Shown: positions 10,487-20,388, counted from the first letter of the stretch. The stretch: DNA of 64,000 nucleotides from Acidimicrobiales bacterium (GCA_030448245.1 JAUJNH010000001.1:129960-193959), one strand, 5' to 3'. Translations and numbers: made by a program. Notes: generated by a model from the sequence alone, not told the origin.

Positions 10487-11263
10487 ATGACCGACACCGA
10501 CGACGTCGAGGCGATCTCCCGCATCTGGGAGGACTACAAGCAGTCGAACGCCCCCACGGCCCGGGACCGCCTGATCGTCCACTACTCCCCGCTGGTCAAG
10601 TACGTGGCCGGGCGGGTGGCCTCGGGCTTGCCGCAGTCAGTCGACCAGGGAGACCTCGTCTCCTACGGGATCTTCGGTCTGATCGACGCGATCGACAAGT
10701 TCGACACCGGCCGGGGCATCAAGTTCGAGACCTACGCGATCACCCGCATCAAAGGCGCGATCATCGACGAGCTCCGCTCGCTGGACTGGGTCCCTCGCTC
10801 CGTGCGGACAAAGGCCCGCCGGGTGGAACAGGCGTACGCCAGCCTCGAGCACCGCCTGCTGCGGACGCCGACCGATGCCGAGGTCGCCGGCGAGATGGGG
10901 ATCTCCAAGGACGAGCTGCAGGAGGTCTTCACCCAGATCTCGTTCGTCGGCCTGCTGGCCCTCGACGAGGTGCTGGGCGGCGACGGGCAGGCCCAGACGC
11001 TCGGCGACACCCTGCCGGACAAGGGCGAGAGCCCGGTCAGCGCCTTTGAGGGCGAGGAGACGAAGCGGGCGCTCGCCGCAGCCATCAACCGGCTCGGTGA
11101 CCGCGAGAAGATGGTGCTCACCCTCTACTACTACGAGGGCCTCACCTTGGCCGCGATCGGCCAGGTGCTCGGGGTCACCGAGAGCCGGGTGTGCCAGATC
11201 CACACCAAGGCGGTGCTGCAGCTGCGGTCCCGCATCAAGTCGGCCGAGCACGAGTCGGCCTGA
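10487..11263 (+). CDS. whiG: RNA polymerase sigma factor, WhiG/FliA family
   Basis: A 258-residue sigma-70 family protein, start ATG 10487. Region 2: [37 protein letters not shown] and [18 protein letters not shown]. Then comes the WhiG/FliA-typical [12 protein letters not shown], region 3 ([16 protein letters not shown]) and region 4 ([31 protein letters not shown]). In Streptomyces WhiG drives sporulation genes, and the order dprA-whiG-metallopeptidase-rpsB is the same there. No flagellar genes are in view, so a developmental or envelope role is more likely than motility; that is inference. A TACACT hexamer at about 10409 may be an upstream -10. Confidence 0.93.
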   Translation: MTDTDDVEAISRIWEDYKQSNAPTARDRLIVHYSPLVKYVAGRVASGLPQSVDQGDLVSYGIFGLIDAIDKFDTGRGIKFETYAITRIKGAIIDELRSLDWVPRSVRTKARRVEQAYASLEHRLLRTPTDAEVAGEMGISKDELQEVFTQISFVGLLALDEVLGGDGQAQTLGDTLPDKGESPVSAFEGEETKRALAAAINRLGDREKMVLTLYYYEGLTLAAIGQVLGVTESRVCQIHTKAVLQLRSRIKSAEHESA

Positions 11264-11327
11264 GCCACCCCAGCGTTCTCCGCTTCCCCCAGCTGCGCCG
11301 TCCCTCCCCAGCCAGGAGGAAGCACCT

Positions 11328-12959
11328 GTGGGTCGCACACGCGCCGTTCTCGCCACCCCGATGGTGGCCCTGCTGCTGGCCGGCCCCGCAGCCGCGGACC
11401 CCCGGCCGGTCACTCCCGTCCTCTACCGGCCTCCGGTCCCGGGACCGGTCGTCGACCCGTACCGCCCGCCGTCGACGCCCTACGGGCCGGGGAACCGCGG
11501 CCTCGAGTACGCCACCAGCCCGGGGGAGCCGGTCGGTGCACCGGCCGACGGTGTGGTGACCTTCGCCGGTCCCGTCGCCGGCGGGCTGCACGTCGTGGTC
11601 CTGCACCAGGACGGGATCCGCACCTCGCTGTCGTTCCTGGCCGCCATCCTGGTCGTGCGCGGCCAGCGGGTCGTCGGCGGCCAGCCCGTCGCCCGAGCCG
11701 GGGCCACGCTGCACCTGGGGGCGCGGCGAGGCGACGCGTACCTCGACCCGGCCAGCCTGTTCGCCGACACGGGCGGCGGGTCCGGCTCGATCCTCGTGCC
11801 GGACGACCCAGGGCGGCCCCTCGGGGTCGAGGAGGAGGCCGCCGGCCTGCGCAGGCTCCTGACCGGAGTGTCGGTGCGGCCGGCGCTCCTCGCAGCCGGT
11901 CACCTGCCGGTGGTGGGTGCCGCGGCCACGGTGTCGGCGGCGGAGGTGGCCGCGCTGGTGCGGGCAGCCACCGTCGTGGGGGCGCCCCCCGGGTGGGCGG
12001 TCCTGACCGCGACGGCCGCCGCCCTGGCCGACCGGACCCCCTGCACCCCGCCAGCCTCACCCCCTCCGCCCCGGCCGGCTGGCCGGCGGCTGCTGGTGCT
12101 GGTCGGCGGCCTCGGGTCCTCGAGCACGGCTGCCGCCATCTTCGCCCTCGACACCGCCGCCCTGGGCTACGCACCCGCCGACGTCGTCCGGTTCTCCTAC
12201 CGCGGCGGCACCACTGCCGAGAACCCCTACGAGGCGCCCGACACCCTTGCCGGCATCGAGCCGGCGGCCCGGCGGCTGGCCACCCTGCTCACCCGGCTCG
12301 CCGCCACCCGTCCGGGCCAGCCTCTCGACGTCGTGGCTCACAGCATGGGCGGCCTGGTGGTCCGAGCCGCCTTGGCCCTCGCGCCGACCACCGGAGCCGT
12401 CCCGGCCACCGTGGTGACGTTCGGGACCCCGCACGGAGGCGCCGACCTCGCGGCCGTGGCCCGCCTCACGTCGATGAGCGCGGCCGGACGGCAGCTGGGA
12501 GAGGGCTTGGCGGTCCTGCCGGGCGGGCTGGCGCCGGCCTCGCGTTCGGTGGCCGACCTCGCTCCGGGCTCCGAGCTGCTCTCGCGGCTGGCGGACGCCG
12601 GTCCGCCGGGCCCGCCGACGCGAGTGGTCGCGGTGGGCGCCCGAACCGATCTGGTCGTCCCGCCCCCGGGGGCCCGGTGGCCGGGGGTCCCGAGCACCAC
12701 CGTCGACGTCGCCCTTCGCACGCCTCTGGCCCACGGCGCCCTCCCGGGATCTCCGGCCGCCACCCGCGAGGTGGCCCTCGCCGTGGCCGGGGCACCTCCC
12801 ACCTGCCGTTCCGACGCCGAGACCCTGGTCGACGTCGCCTTTGGCACGGCCGTGCAGGCCGGCACCTACGGGGTCGGCGCCGCCGCCGCCGCCGGGCTGG
12901 CCGGGGTCCCGCCGCTGCGGCCGGGCCTCCCCGCCTCCTTCAGCGGGCGTGAGGGGTAA
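11328..12959 (+). CDS. Secreted fusion: degenerate M23/LytM domain plus alpha/beta-hydrolase lipase-like domain
   Basis: A 543-residue secreted protein, GTG 11328 with AGGAGG at 11315. Signal peptide about residues 1-23 ([15 protein letters not shown], then DP). Residues about 58-147 have the LytM/M23 shape ([20 protein letters not shown], ending [17 protein letters not shown]), but the zinc ligands are replaced: NRGLEYA stands where HXGXD is expected and TLHLG where HXH is expected. From about residue 255 there is an alpha/beta hydrolase: [12 protein letters not shown], nucleophile elbow AHSMGG (Ser near 339), FGTPHGG, with candidate Asp (ARTDLVVPP) and His (PLAHGALP). This resembles lipase_2/PGAP1-type enzymes. 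Beside whiG the slot is normally a plain M23 peptidase. Substrate unknown. Confidence 0.82.
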   Translation: MGRTRAVLATPMVALLLAGPAAADPRPVTPVLYRPPVPGPVVDPYRPPSTPYGPGNRGLEYATSPGEPVGAPADGVVTFAGPVAGGLHVVVLHQDGIRTSLSFLAAILVVRGQRVVGGQPVARAGATLHLGARRGDAYLDPASLFADTGGGSGSILVPDDPGRPLGVEEEAAGLRRLLTGVSVRPALLAAGHLPVVGAAATVSAAEVAALVRAATVVGAPPGWAVLTATAAALADRTPCTPPASPPPPRPAGRRLLVLVGGLGSSSTAAAIFALDTAALGYAPADVVRFSYRGGTTAENPYEAPDTLAGIEPAARRLATLLTRLAATRPGQPLDVVAHSMGGLVVRAALALAPTTGAVPATVVTFGTPHGGADLAAVARLTSMSAAGRQLGEGLAVLPGGLAPASRSVADLAPGSELLSRLADAGPPGPPTRVVAVGARTDLVVPPPGARWPGVPSTTVDVALRTPLAHGALPGSPAATREVALAVAGAPPTCRSDAETLVDVAFGTAVQAGTYGVGAAAAAGLAGVPPLRPGLPASFSGREG

Positions 12960-13099
12960 CCTCCCCCGTTGGCCCGGCCCCAGGTGCCTGGCCCATCCAC
13001 CGACAGCAACGCACAACAGCCGCTGGCACCCCACGGTCGCGCTCATCCGGAGCGTGCCCTGCCTGCGGTGGAGACAACCGAGGGAGAGACCCACCAGAC

Positions 13100-14401
13100 A
13101 TGGCCGTCGTCACCATGAAGCAGCTGCTCGAGGCGGGTGTCCACTTCGGGCACCAGACCCGCCGCTGGAACCCGAAGATGAAGCGATTCATCTTCGGCGA
13201 GCGCAACGGCATCTACATCATCGACCTGAAGCAGACGCTCGAGCGGACCGCAGCCGCGTACGAGTTCGTCCGCGACCTCGTGGCCGACGGGGGCACCGTG
13301 CTGTTCATCGGCACCAAGAAGCAGACCCAGGACCCGATCGCCACCTCGGCCAAGGCCTGCGGGATGCCGTACATCAACGAGCGCTGGCTCGGCGGCATGC
13401 TCACCAACTACACGACGATCCTCACCCGCGTGCAGAAGCTCCGCGAGCTGGAGCGCATGCAGGCGGCCGGCGACTTCGAGGCCATGCCCAAGAAGGAGGC
13501 CCTGATGAAGTCGCGCGAGCTCGAGGAAGCTCCAGCGCAACCTCGGGGGCATCAAGGGCATGAGCCGCCAGCCCGACGCGGTGTTCGTGATCGACACCAA
13601 GAAGGAGCACATCGCCGTCACCGAGGCGAACAAGCTGAACATCCCGATCGTCGCCGTCGTCGACACCAACTGCGACCCGGACCTGATCCAGTACGTGATC
13701 CCGGGCAACGACGACGCCATCCGGGCGGGCAACCTGCTTTGCCGGGTCATCGCCGACGCCGTCGACGAGGGCCGCTACATCGCCGCCAAGAAGGCCGGAC
13801 GGGCCGCGCAGGCCGCCGCAGCCGCCCGCACCGCCGAGGACGAGGCCCGCATCGCCGCCGAGCAGGCCGAGGCCCGACAGCAGGCCGCGGCGGCCCAGGC
13901 CGAGCGTGAGGCCCGGCTGGCCACCGCCGCCGTCTCCGTCGGTGCCGTGGACGGCGGCAGCGACGAACCGGACGACTCGGCCGGGCCCGCCGACGCGGCC
14001 GGGTCCACCGGCGACCGCAGCCGAGCCCACCGACGCGGCACCCGCCGATCCGAGCCCCGCCGACGTCGCCGCGGAGGAGAGCGGCCGAGGCCGCCGCCGC
14101 CGCCGGCCGACCGCGCGGCCGGCCGCCGCGCCGCCGGACGACGACGCCCCCCCGGCCACCGCCGACGCCTGACGCGGGCGTCACCCGAGACCGACACGAT
14201 ACCGCAGATACCGCAGATACCGCAGATACCGCAGATACCGCAGATACCGCAGATACCGCAGAGCCCACAGACGCCGTGGGCGCGGCGGGCACCGCGCCGG
14301 CCGACCCCGCCCCGGCCGACGTGGCGGCCGGAGAACCGGAGCCTGACGGCGCCGGGTCGCCGGCGGCGCCGGCTGCCGATGGCGCACCCGTCGACGCTTG
14401 A
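13100..14401 (+). CDS. rpsB: 30S ribosomal protein S2 with long Ala/Asp-rich tail (frameshifted in this assembly)
   Basis: The S2 core starts at ATG 13100 ([20 protein letters not shown]) behind a GAGGGAGAGA site. It runs in frame to EALMKSREL, where one extra G (GAGG for GAG, about 13525) shifts it. The next frame continues [29 protein letters not shown] and [11 protein letters not shown], the normal S2 end. An Ala/Glu-rich tail follows. Frame switches near 14005 and in or after a seven-C run near 14150 are needed to read a continuous Ala/Pro/Asp tail ending VDA at 14399-14401. Without them stops occur at 14172 or the frame runs on into tsf. Tails on actinobacterial S2 are common; this one is unusually long and repetitive. 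Confidence 0.85.
14198..14260 (+). repeat. Seven perfect 9-bp tandem repeats in the rpsB tail
   Basis: GATACCGCA is repeated seven times without a mismatch. In the frame ending at 14401 it reads (Asp-Thr-Ala)x7, matching the flanking Ala/Pro/Asp tail. In the frame continuous with tsf it reads (Ile-Pro-Gln)n. The A+T-richer unit stands out from its surroundings. It is a likely length-variable minisatellite. Confidence 0.95.
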
Positions 14402-14432
14402 GCGCGTCCCAGAAACGACAGGAGAACCCGAG

Positions 14433-15233
14433 ATGGCCGTGAGCGCTGCCGATGTGAAGCGGCTCCGGGACACCACCGGCGCCGGCATGATGGACGCCAA
14501 GAAGGCGCTGGAGGAGGCCGGCGGCGACCATGCCGCGGCCGTCCAGCTGCTGCGGGAGAAGGGCCTGAGCAAGGTCGGCGCTCGCAGCGACCGGGAGAAC
14601 ACCGAGGGGGCCGTCGGCACCTTCCTCGACCGCGAGAAGGGTGTGGCCGCCCTCGTCGAGCTCAAGTGCGAGACCGATTTCGTGGCCAAGAACCCCGACT
14701 TCGTCAACATGGCGCACGAGCTGGCGGCCCTGGTGGCCGAGGGCGGTGAGGCTGCCGTGGCCGAGAAGAAGGACGAGCTGGACACGCTCAAGATCACGCT
14801 GAAGGAGAACATCGACGTTGGCGCTGTCAAGCGCCTCGCGGCGGGCTCCGGCACGGCCGTCGACCTCTACCAGCACGTCCAGGACGGCCGGGTGAAGAAC
14901 GGTGTGGTCGTGGTCCTGGAGGGCGGGACCGTCGAGCTGGCGCACGAGATCGCCCTCCACGCCGCCTTCAAGAAGCCCCGCTTCCTGTCCCGTGACGAGG
15001 TGCCGGCGGACATCGTCGACGCCGAGCGGGCCACGTTCGAGACCATCGCCCGCAACGAGGGCAAGCCCGAGGCCGCCCTGCCGAAGATCGTCGAGGGCCG
15101 CCTGCAGGGCTTCTACAAAGAGGTCGTCCTCCTGGACCAGCTGTACGTGCGCGAGGAGAAGCAGTCCATCAGCCAGCTGCTCGGAGACGCGAAGCTCGCG
15201 GGCTTCGCCCAGGTCGTCATCGGCGCCAAGTAG
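14433..15233 (+). CDS. tsf: Translation elongation factor Ts
   Basis: A 266-residue EF-Ts starting ATG 14433 ([20 protein letters not shown]) with AGGAG at 14420. The N-terminal UBA-like domain shows [18 protein letters not shown]. The core shows [14 protein letters not shown], which contacts EF-Tu, and [15 protein letters not shown], ending [12 protein letters not shown]. It recycles EF-Tu-GDP. rpsB-tsf-pyrH-frr is the standard order. No damage within the gene. Confidence 0.97.
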   Translation: MAVSAADVKRLRDTTGAGMMDAKKALEEAGGDHAAAVQLLREKGLSKVGARSDRENTEGAVGTFLDREKGVAALVELKCETDFVAKNPDFVNMAHELAALVAEGGEAAVAEKKDELDTLKITLKENIDVGAVKRLAAGSGTAVDLYQHVQDGRVKNGVVVVLEGGTVELAHEIALHAAFKKPRFLSRDEVPADIVDAERATFETIARNEGKPEAALPKIVEGRLQGFYKEVVLLDQLYVREEKQSISQLLGDAKLAGFAQVVIGAK

Positions 15234-15236
15234 CAG

Positions 15237-16034
15237 ATGAGCTCGGCCCAGGGCCCGAGCGGCCCTGCGGAGCGGACGGCCCAGGGCCCGGGCGGCCCTG
15301 CGGAGCGGACGGCCCAGGGCCCCCGGTGGCCCCGGGTGATCCTCAAGATGTCGGGCGAGGCGCGGGCCAGCGCCGCCTCCGACGAGACCGTCGACAACGG
15401 CACGGTCGACCGGATCGCCACCGAGATCGCCGACGCCCGGTCGCAGCTGGGGGTCGAGATCGGGGTCGTGATCGGCGGGGGCAACATCTGGCGGGGCGCG
15501 GCGGGCGAGTCCGAGGGCATGGACCGGGCCACCAGCGACCACATGGGCATGCTCGGGACGGTCATCAACGCCCTCGCCCTCCAGGATGCGCTGGAGCGCC
15601 ACGGCCAGCCGACCCGGGTCCAGTCGGCCATCGAGATGGCCGCGGTGTGCGAGCCCTACATCCGCCGCCGGGCGATACGCCACCTCGAGAAGGGCCGGGT
15701 CGTGGTGTTCGCCGCCGGCCTGGGCAGCCCGTTCTTCACCACCGACACCCCGGCTGCGCTGCGAGCGGCCGAGATCGGGGCGGGGGCGGTGCTGAAGGGC
15801 ACCGCGGTCGACGGCGTGTACACGGCCGACCCGCGCCTCGACCCGACTGCCACCAGGATCCTCACCCTCACCTTCGACGACGCGCTGCGGCAGGACCTGC
15901 GGGTGATGGACCTGACGGCCTTCACCATGTGCCGAGAGAACGGCATCCCGGTCCTGGTGTTCGACGTGATGCAGGCGGGGAACATCGTCCGCGCCATGGC
16001 CGGGGAGCCGGTGGGTACGCTCGTCACACGATGA
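15237..16034 (+). CDS. pyrH: UMP kinase PyrH
   Basis: A 265-residue amino-acid-kinase-fold enzyme phosphorylating UMP to UDP. Core motifs: RVILKMSGEA, VVIGGGNIWRG, HMGMLGTVINALALQDALE, the TTDTPAALRAAEIGAGAVLKGT nucleotide site, VDGVYTADPRLDP and MDLTAFTMCRENGIP. The first ~33 residues are an extra Gly/Pro/Ala-rich leader from a 33-bp direct repeat, before the usual beginning of the family (RWPRVILKMSGEA). ATG 15237 is 3 bp after the tsf stop; no later in-frame start would keep the first strand. The stop overlaps the frr start (ATGA). Confidence 0.94.
   Translation: MSSAQGPSGPAERTAQGPGGPAERTAQGPRWPRVILKMSGEARASAASDETVDNGTVDRIATEIADARSQLGVEIGVVIGGGNIWRGAAGESEGMDRATSDHMGMLGTVINALALQDALERHGQPTRVQSAIEMAAVCEPYIRRRAIRHLEKGRVVVFAAGLGSPFFTTDTPAALRAAEIGAGAVLKGTAVDGVYTADPRLDPTATRILTLTFDDALRQDLRVMDLTAFTMCRENGIPVLVFDVMQAGNIVRAMAGEPVGTLVTR
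15245..15322 (+). repeat. 33-bp direct repeat at the pyrH 5' end (2.4 copies)
   Basis: Two 33-bp units, 15245-15277 and 15278-15310, differ by one base and are followed by a 12-base partial third copy. The unit length is 11 codons, so the frame is kept and the protein carries AQGP(S/G)GPAERT twice and then AQGP. It adds an N-terminal extension to UMP kinase. Confidence 0.93.
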
Positions 16035-16385
16035 GCGCAGCCTCCGAGGTCGTCGCCATGGTCCTGGACGACACCCGGGAGAAGATGTCCAAGGCGGTCG
16101 ACCACACCTCGGACGGTCATCCGCCTCGCCATCCCGGCGCTCACCGAGGAGCGCCGCCGCGACCTGGCCAAGCAGGCCAAGCACAAGGCCGAGGACGGCC
16201 GCATCGCGGTCCGCAACCTCCGGCGGCAGGCCCGCCACGAGCTCGAGGCCTTCGAGAAGGACGGCGAGGTCGGAGCCGACGAGGTCGAGCGGGCCGAGCG
16301 GGACCTCGACAAGCTCACGGCCGACCACGTCGGCAGGATCGACGACATGCTGCACCACAAGGAAGCGGACCTGATGCAGGTGTGA
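16031..16385 (+). CDS. frr: Ribosome recycling factor lacking domain II (deleted and frameshifted)
   Basis: The start ATG overlaps pyrH. The first helix is normal RRF (LDDTREKMSKAVDHT). The sequence then jumps directly, with a frame change near 16115, to the second half: VIRLAIPALTEERRRDLAKQ, RIAVRNLRRQARHELE and DDMLHHKEADLMQV to the stop at 16385. Compared with the usual ~185 residues, roughly 75-80 are absent. These are the ones corresponding to domain II, including the RTGRA segment, leaving only the three-helix domain I. As frr is essential in bacteria studied, an assembly deletion is the simplest reading; a real change would be striking. Confidence 0.8.
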
Positions 16386-16466
16386 GCGGGACGTGGGTGC
16401 GTGCCATCCAGGCAGAGACCTGTCAGGGTTGGTGGCTGGGCTACCCGATCCCGAGGAGGCGGAGCC

Positions 16467-17899
16467 GTGGCAGACCGCGAGGATGACTACGAGGAGGGGG
16501 TGCACCTGCTCCCCCCAGAGCAGCGTCTCCCCGACGACGCGACCGAACGCTCGTCGGTGTGGGCGGCCGCCGCGGGCGAGGAGCTCGACGACCTCGACGA
16601 CGACCCCTGGTCGCCCCCGACCGGCGGTGTCACCAGCCTGGCCGGAGGTGATCACCTGGACGTCGGCACGGCGTCCGGGCCGGTCGAGATGCAGGACTGG
16701 ACCGAGGCGCCCACCGGCAACGTCCGCGCGTCATCCTCGGCGCCGACGACGACTGGAGCACCCGGACGGGCAGCCAGCCCCGCTGGCGGGGCGGTCAGGA
16801 CGACTGGACCGAGAACGACTTCGACGACGGGCTCCTGACCGGCGCCGACCCCATCGGCGCCCTCGACGAGTCACGGGACGACCGACCGGACATGTACTCG
16901 TTCGAGGAGGACCTGCCGAGCCAGCCTCAGCCGGTCGTGCAGCTCCCCTCGGCCGGGACCCCTCTCGTCGAGCCGCCGAGCGGGCCGACCGAGATCACCC
17001 CGCTCGGGGAAGGGGCCCGATCGACCTCGACGGTGGCCCCCATCCGCACCCGGGCCCGGACCGACGACCCCCAGGGCCCGGCGGCCACGACGGGCAGGAA
17101 CCTGTCGATGGCCGCCATCGTCGGCGCCGGCTTCGCGCTGTTCGCCGGGTTCCTCTTCCTCATCGGCAAGAACATCGGCCCTTGGCTGCTGGTCACCGGC
17201 GTGATCATGGTGTGCGCCTACGAGCTGTTCGGCGCCTTCCAGCGGGCCGGGCTGCGGCCGGCCACCCTCCTGGGCCTCACCAGCTGCTTCGCCCTCATGT
17301 GGGGCGCCTACGCCCGCGGCGTGCCAGCCGTCACCCTGGTGCTGTTCCTCGCCTTTGTCGGCAGCATGCTCTGGTACCTGCTGAAGGTCATCCAGGCCCG
17401 GGCGCTGCTGGGGGTGGGCACCACCATGCTCGGGATCGTCTGGGTCGGGCTGCTGGGCTCGTTCGGCGCCCTGATGCTGGTGGGCGGGCCCGACGGCCGC
17501 ATGGTGCTGCTGGGCGCCATCCTCTGCACGGTGGCCAGCGACATCGGCGGCCTGGCCGTCGGGACGTTCGCCGGCCGGTCGCAGATCGCCCCGGAGGTCA
17601 GCCCCAACAAGACGGTCGAGGGCACGCTCGGCGGCCTCCTGCTGTCCATCCTGGTCGGCCTCATCTTCGGGAGGGCCTCGGGAGTCTGGGAGAGCAGCCT
17701 GGCCAACGGGCTGCTGCTGGGCCTGGTGGTCGGCGTGGTGGCCCCCATGGGCGACCTGTCGCAGTCGCTGATCAAGCGCGACCTGGGCGTCAAGGACATG
17801 GGCACCGCCCTGCCGGGCCACGGCGGCTTCCTCGACCGCTTCGACTCGATGCTGTTCGCCTTGCCCGCCACCTACTTCCTCGCCCTGTCGATCCTCTAG
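16467..17899 (+). CDS. cdsA: Phosphatidate cytidylyltransferase CdsA with long cytosolic N-terminal region (one frameshift)
   Basis: CdsA makes CDP-diacylglycerol for phospholipid synthesis. The C-terminal ~270 residues hold about eight membrane segments and the signature [15 protein letters not shown] followed by [13 protein letters not shown]. The start is GTG 16467 ([11 protein letters not shown]) after AGGAGG at 16456, giving an acidic N-terminal region of ~210 residues. One base is missing near 16723: the sequence reads [11 protein letters not shown] and then, in another frame, [11 protein letters not shown] and [12 protein letters not shown]. An ATG at 16892 would give only the membrane part. 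The [13 protein letters not shown] junction is too coherent to be chance, so I annotate the long form. Confidence 0.85.
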
Positions 17900-17939
17900 C
17901 GCCTTGGCGCGGCCGGGCGTGGTGGGGCAGCCTGTGCCG

Positions 17940-19108
17940 ATGCGCACCGTCGCCGTGGTGGGGGCCACGGGCTCCATCGGGGCTCAGACCGTCGAGGTGG
18001 TGCGGGCCGAGCCCGACCGCTACCGGGTCACGGCGCTCGGGGCCAACCGCAGCGTCGACGCCCTGGCCGCCCTGGCCCGCGAGCTGCGGCCGGCGGTGGT
18101 GGCGATCGCCGAGGCATCGCTCGAGGCCGACCTCAAGGCGGCCGTGCCGGCGGCGACCGAGGTGCGCAGCGGCCCCGGGGCCCTGGCGTCGCTGGCCGCC
18201 GAGGCGGAGGTCGTCGTCAACGGCGTGGTCGGGTTCGCCGGCCTGTCCGTCACGCTGGCTGCCCTCGAGGGCGGCCGGCGGCTGGCCCTGGCCAACAAGG
18301 AGAGCCTCATCGCCGCAGGACCGGTGGTCCAGCGAGCCCGCCGCACGCCGGGCGCCCAGATCGTCCCGGTCGACTCCGAGCACTGCGCGGTGCACCAGTG
18401 CCTCCGCAGCGGAGCAGCCGACGGCAGGGACGTGGCCGAGGTCGTGCTGACGGCCAGCGGGGCCCGTTCCGGGGCCGCTCGGCCGATGATCTCGCCCAGG
18501 TCACGGTGGACGACGCCCTGGCCCACCCCACCTGGTCGATGGGCCCGAAGATCACGGTCGACTCGTCGACCCTGATGAACAAGGGCCTCGAGGTCATCGA
18601 GGCGGTCGAGCTGTTCGGGCCGGACTTCGGCGTGGGCTACGACCAGGTCGACGTCGTGGTCCACCCTCAGTCGGTCGTGCACTCGATGGTCACCTTCAGC
18701 GACGGCGCCACCATCGCCCAGCTCTCGATGCCCGACATGCGCCTGCCGATCGGCTACGCGCTGGCCTACCCGGACCGGTTGCGCACCCCGTTCGGGGCCA
18801 TCGACTGGGGCAGCCTGCGGCGCCTCGACTTCGAGCCGCCCGACCTGGGGGCGTTCCGCTGCCTCGCCCTGGCCTTCGCCGCCGGCCGGGAGGGCGGCAC
18901 CCGCCCAGCCCAGCTGAGCGGGGCCAACGAGGTGGCGGTCGAAGGCTTCCTGGCCGGACGGATCCGCTGGGTCGACATCCCGGCCGTGGTCGAGGCCGCC
19001 CTCGAGCGCATCGAGGGAACGAATCCGGACTCCGTCGACGTTGTCCTGGAGGCCGACCGCCAGGCTCGGACAGCCGCAGCGCGCGTGATCGAGGAGCTCG
19101 AGCGATGA
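17940..19108 (+). CDS. dxr: 1-deoxy-D-xylulose 5-phosphate reductoisomerase (one frameshift)
   Basis: First committed enzyme of the non-mevalonate isoprenoid pathway. NADPH site VAVVGATGSIGAQTVEVV at the start (ATG 17940), LALANKESLIAAG, and the metal/substrate motif VDSEHCAVHQCL. Near 18459-18462 a GGGG run should be GGGGG: VVLTASG then continues in another frame as PFRGRSADDLAQVTVDDALAHPTWSMG, then KITVDSSTLMNKGLEVIEA, VVHPQSVVHSMV and SGANEVAVEGFL. The C-terminal helical domain is complete. Its stop overlaps rseP (ATGA). Confidence 0.92.
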
Positions 19109-20388
19109 CCACCGTGGACGCACCCCCCGCACCCGCCCCCGGGGCCGACCCTCCGACCGCGAAGGGGGACGTCGGGTCGGTGCTGCGCCTGGTGGCCGCC
19201 GTCACCGCTTTGGGCGTGCTGTCGGTGTGGGCTGGCTTCTGGAAGGCGCTGCTCGTCATCGCCGCCCTGTTCGTGATGGTGATGCTGCACGAGGTGGGCC
19301 ACTTCGTCATGGCCCGCAGGGCCGGGATGAAGGCCACCGAGTTCTTCGTCGGCTTCGGCCCCCGTCTGTGGTCGGTCCGCCGGGGCGAGACCGAGTACGG
19401 CGTCAAGGCCCTGCCGCTCGGGGGCTACGTGAAGATCATCGGGATGACCAACCTCGAGCCGGTCCCGGCCGAGGACGAGCCTCGCACGTACCGCCAGAAG
19501 CCGTTCTGGGGCCGGCTGGGTGTGGCGGTCGCCGGGTCGGCCGTGCACATGGTCCTGGCCTTCCTCCTGCTGTTCGCCCTGAACGCCGTGGTGGGCAACG
19601 GCCTCCACGCCCAACAGCTGCCGGTCATCGACACCCTCGCCGGCATCGAGGGGCGCCCGGTCCCGGCCGCCGACGCCGGCCTGCAGGTGGGAGACGAGAT
19701 CCTCGCCCTCGACGGGGCACCGGTCGCCGGGTTCGAGGACTTCCGGTCGTACGTCCGGTCCCGCCCGGGCACGCCGATCCGGGTCGACTACGAGCGGGGT
19801 GGCCGGACGGCCACCACGACGCTCACCCCCATCGAGGTGCCGGCCGACCCGGCGGAGGGCCCGGGTCCCGCCACCAGGGGCTTCGTCGGCATCTCCGCCC
19901 GGAGCGAGCCCACCACCGTGGGGCCGGTGCAGGCCCTCGGCCGCAGCGCCTCCGACTTCGGCACCCTCTTCAAGGGGACCGGTGGTGCGCTCGGCAAGCT
20001 GCTCTCGTTCGGGGGCATCCAGAGCTACGCCGACCAGGTGCAGGGCAAGGAGGTGGCCCAGGGCGACGAGGGAAACCGGTTCCTCTCGCCGGTCGGGGTG
20101 TACCGGGTGGCCGGGGCGGCCGCCGAGCAGGGGATCGGGTCGGTGCTGCTGCTCCTGGTGCTCATCAACATCTTCGTCGGGATCTTCAACATGCTTCCGC
20201 TGCTGCCCTTCGACGGTGGCCACGTCTCGATCGCGGTGTACGAGGCCATCCGCTCTCGGATCAAGGGCCGCCGCCACTTCGCCGACGTGGGCAAGCTGAT
20301 GCCGGTCGCCTACGTCACGGTGGCCCTGCTGGTCCTCATCTCGATCTCGTCGCTCTACATCGACATCGTCAGGCCCCTCGACCTCTAG
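19105..20388 (+). CDS. rseP: RIP metalloprotease RseP / site-2 protease (M50)
   Basis: A 427-residue membrane zinc protease. HEVGH at residues 62-66 lies in the first membrane segment, followed by FVGFGPRLWSVRRGETEYGVKALPLGGYVKIIGM. One PDZ domain is seen (ADAGLQVGDEILALDGAPVAGF). The third zinc ligand is in NMLPLLPFDGGHV within a late segment. Such proteases cut anti-sigma factors or other single-pass proteins inside the membrane. It lies between dxr and ispG, the usual actinobacterial triplet, here with an alkB-like gene inserted before ispG. Confidence 0.95.
   Translation: MTTVDAPPAPAPGADPPTAKGDVGSVLRLVAAVTALGVLSVWAGFWKALLVIAALFVMVMLHEVGHFVMARRAGMKATEFFVGFGPRLWSVRRGETEYGVKALPLGGYVKIIGMTNLEPVPAEDEPRTYRQKPFWGRLGVAVAGSAVHMVLAFLLLFALNAVVGNGLHAQQLPVIDTLAGIEGRPVPAADAGLQVGDEILALDGAPVAGFEDFRSYVRSRPGTPIRVDYERGGRTATTTLTPIEVPADPAEGPGPATRGFVGISARSEPTTVGPVQALGRSASDFGTLFKGTGGALGKLLSFGGIQSYADQVQGKEVAQGDEGNRFLSPVGVYRVAGAAAEQGIGSVLLLLVLINIFVGIFNMLPLLPFDGGHVSIAVYEAIRSRIKGRRHFADVGKLMPVAYVTVALLVLISISSLYIDIVRPLDL

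Noticed and set aside
12960-13099. Ribosomal-protein leader element before rpsB
   Set aside because: The 140-bp leader shows no strong stem or known S2-binding motif that I could support by eye.
14198-14260. Short regular repeats as a CRISPR array
   Set aside because: The units are 9-bp head-to-tail copies without spacers, inside the rpsB tail.
13747-14854. Minus-strand frame across rpsB tail and tsf
   Set aside because: It is antisense to EF-Ts and the S2 tail and has low-complexity composition.
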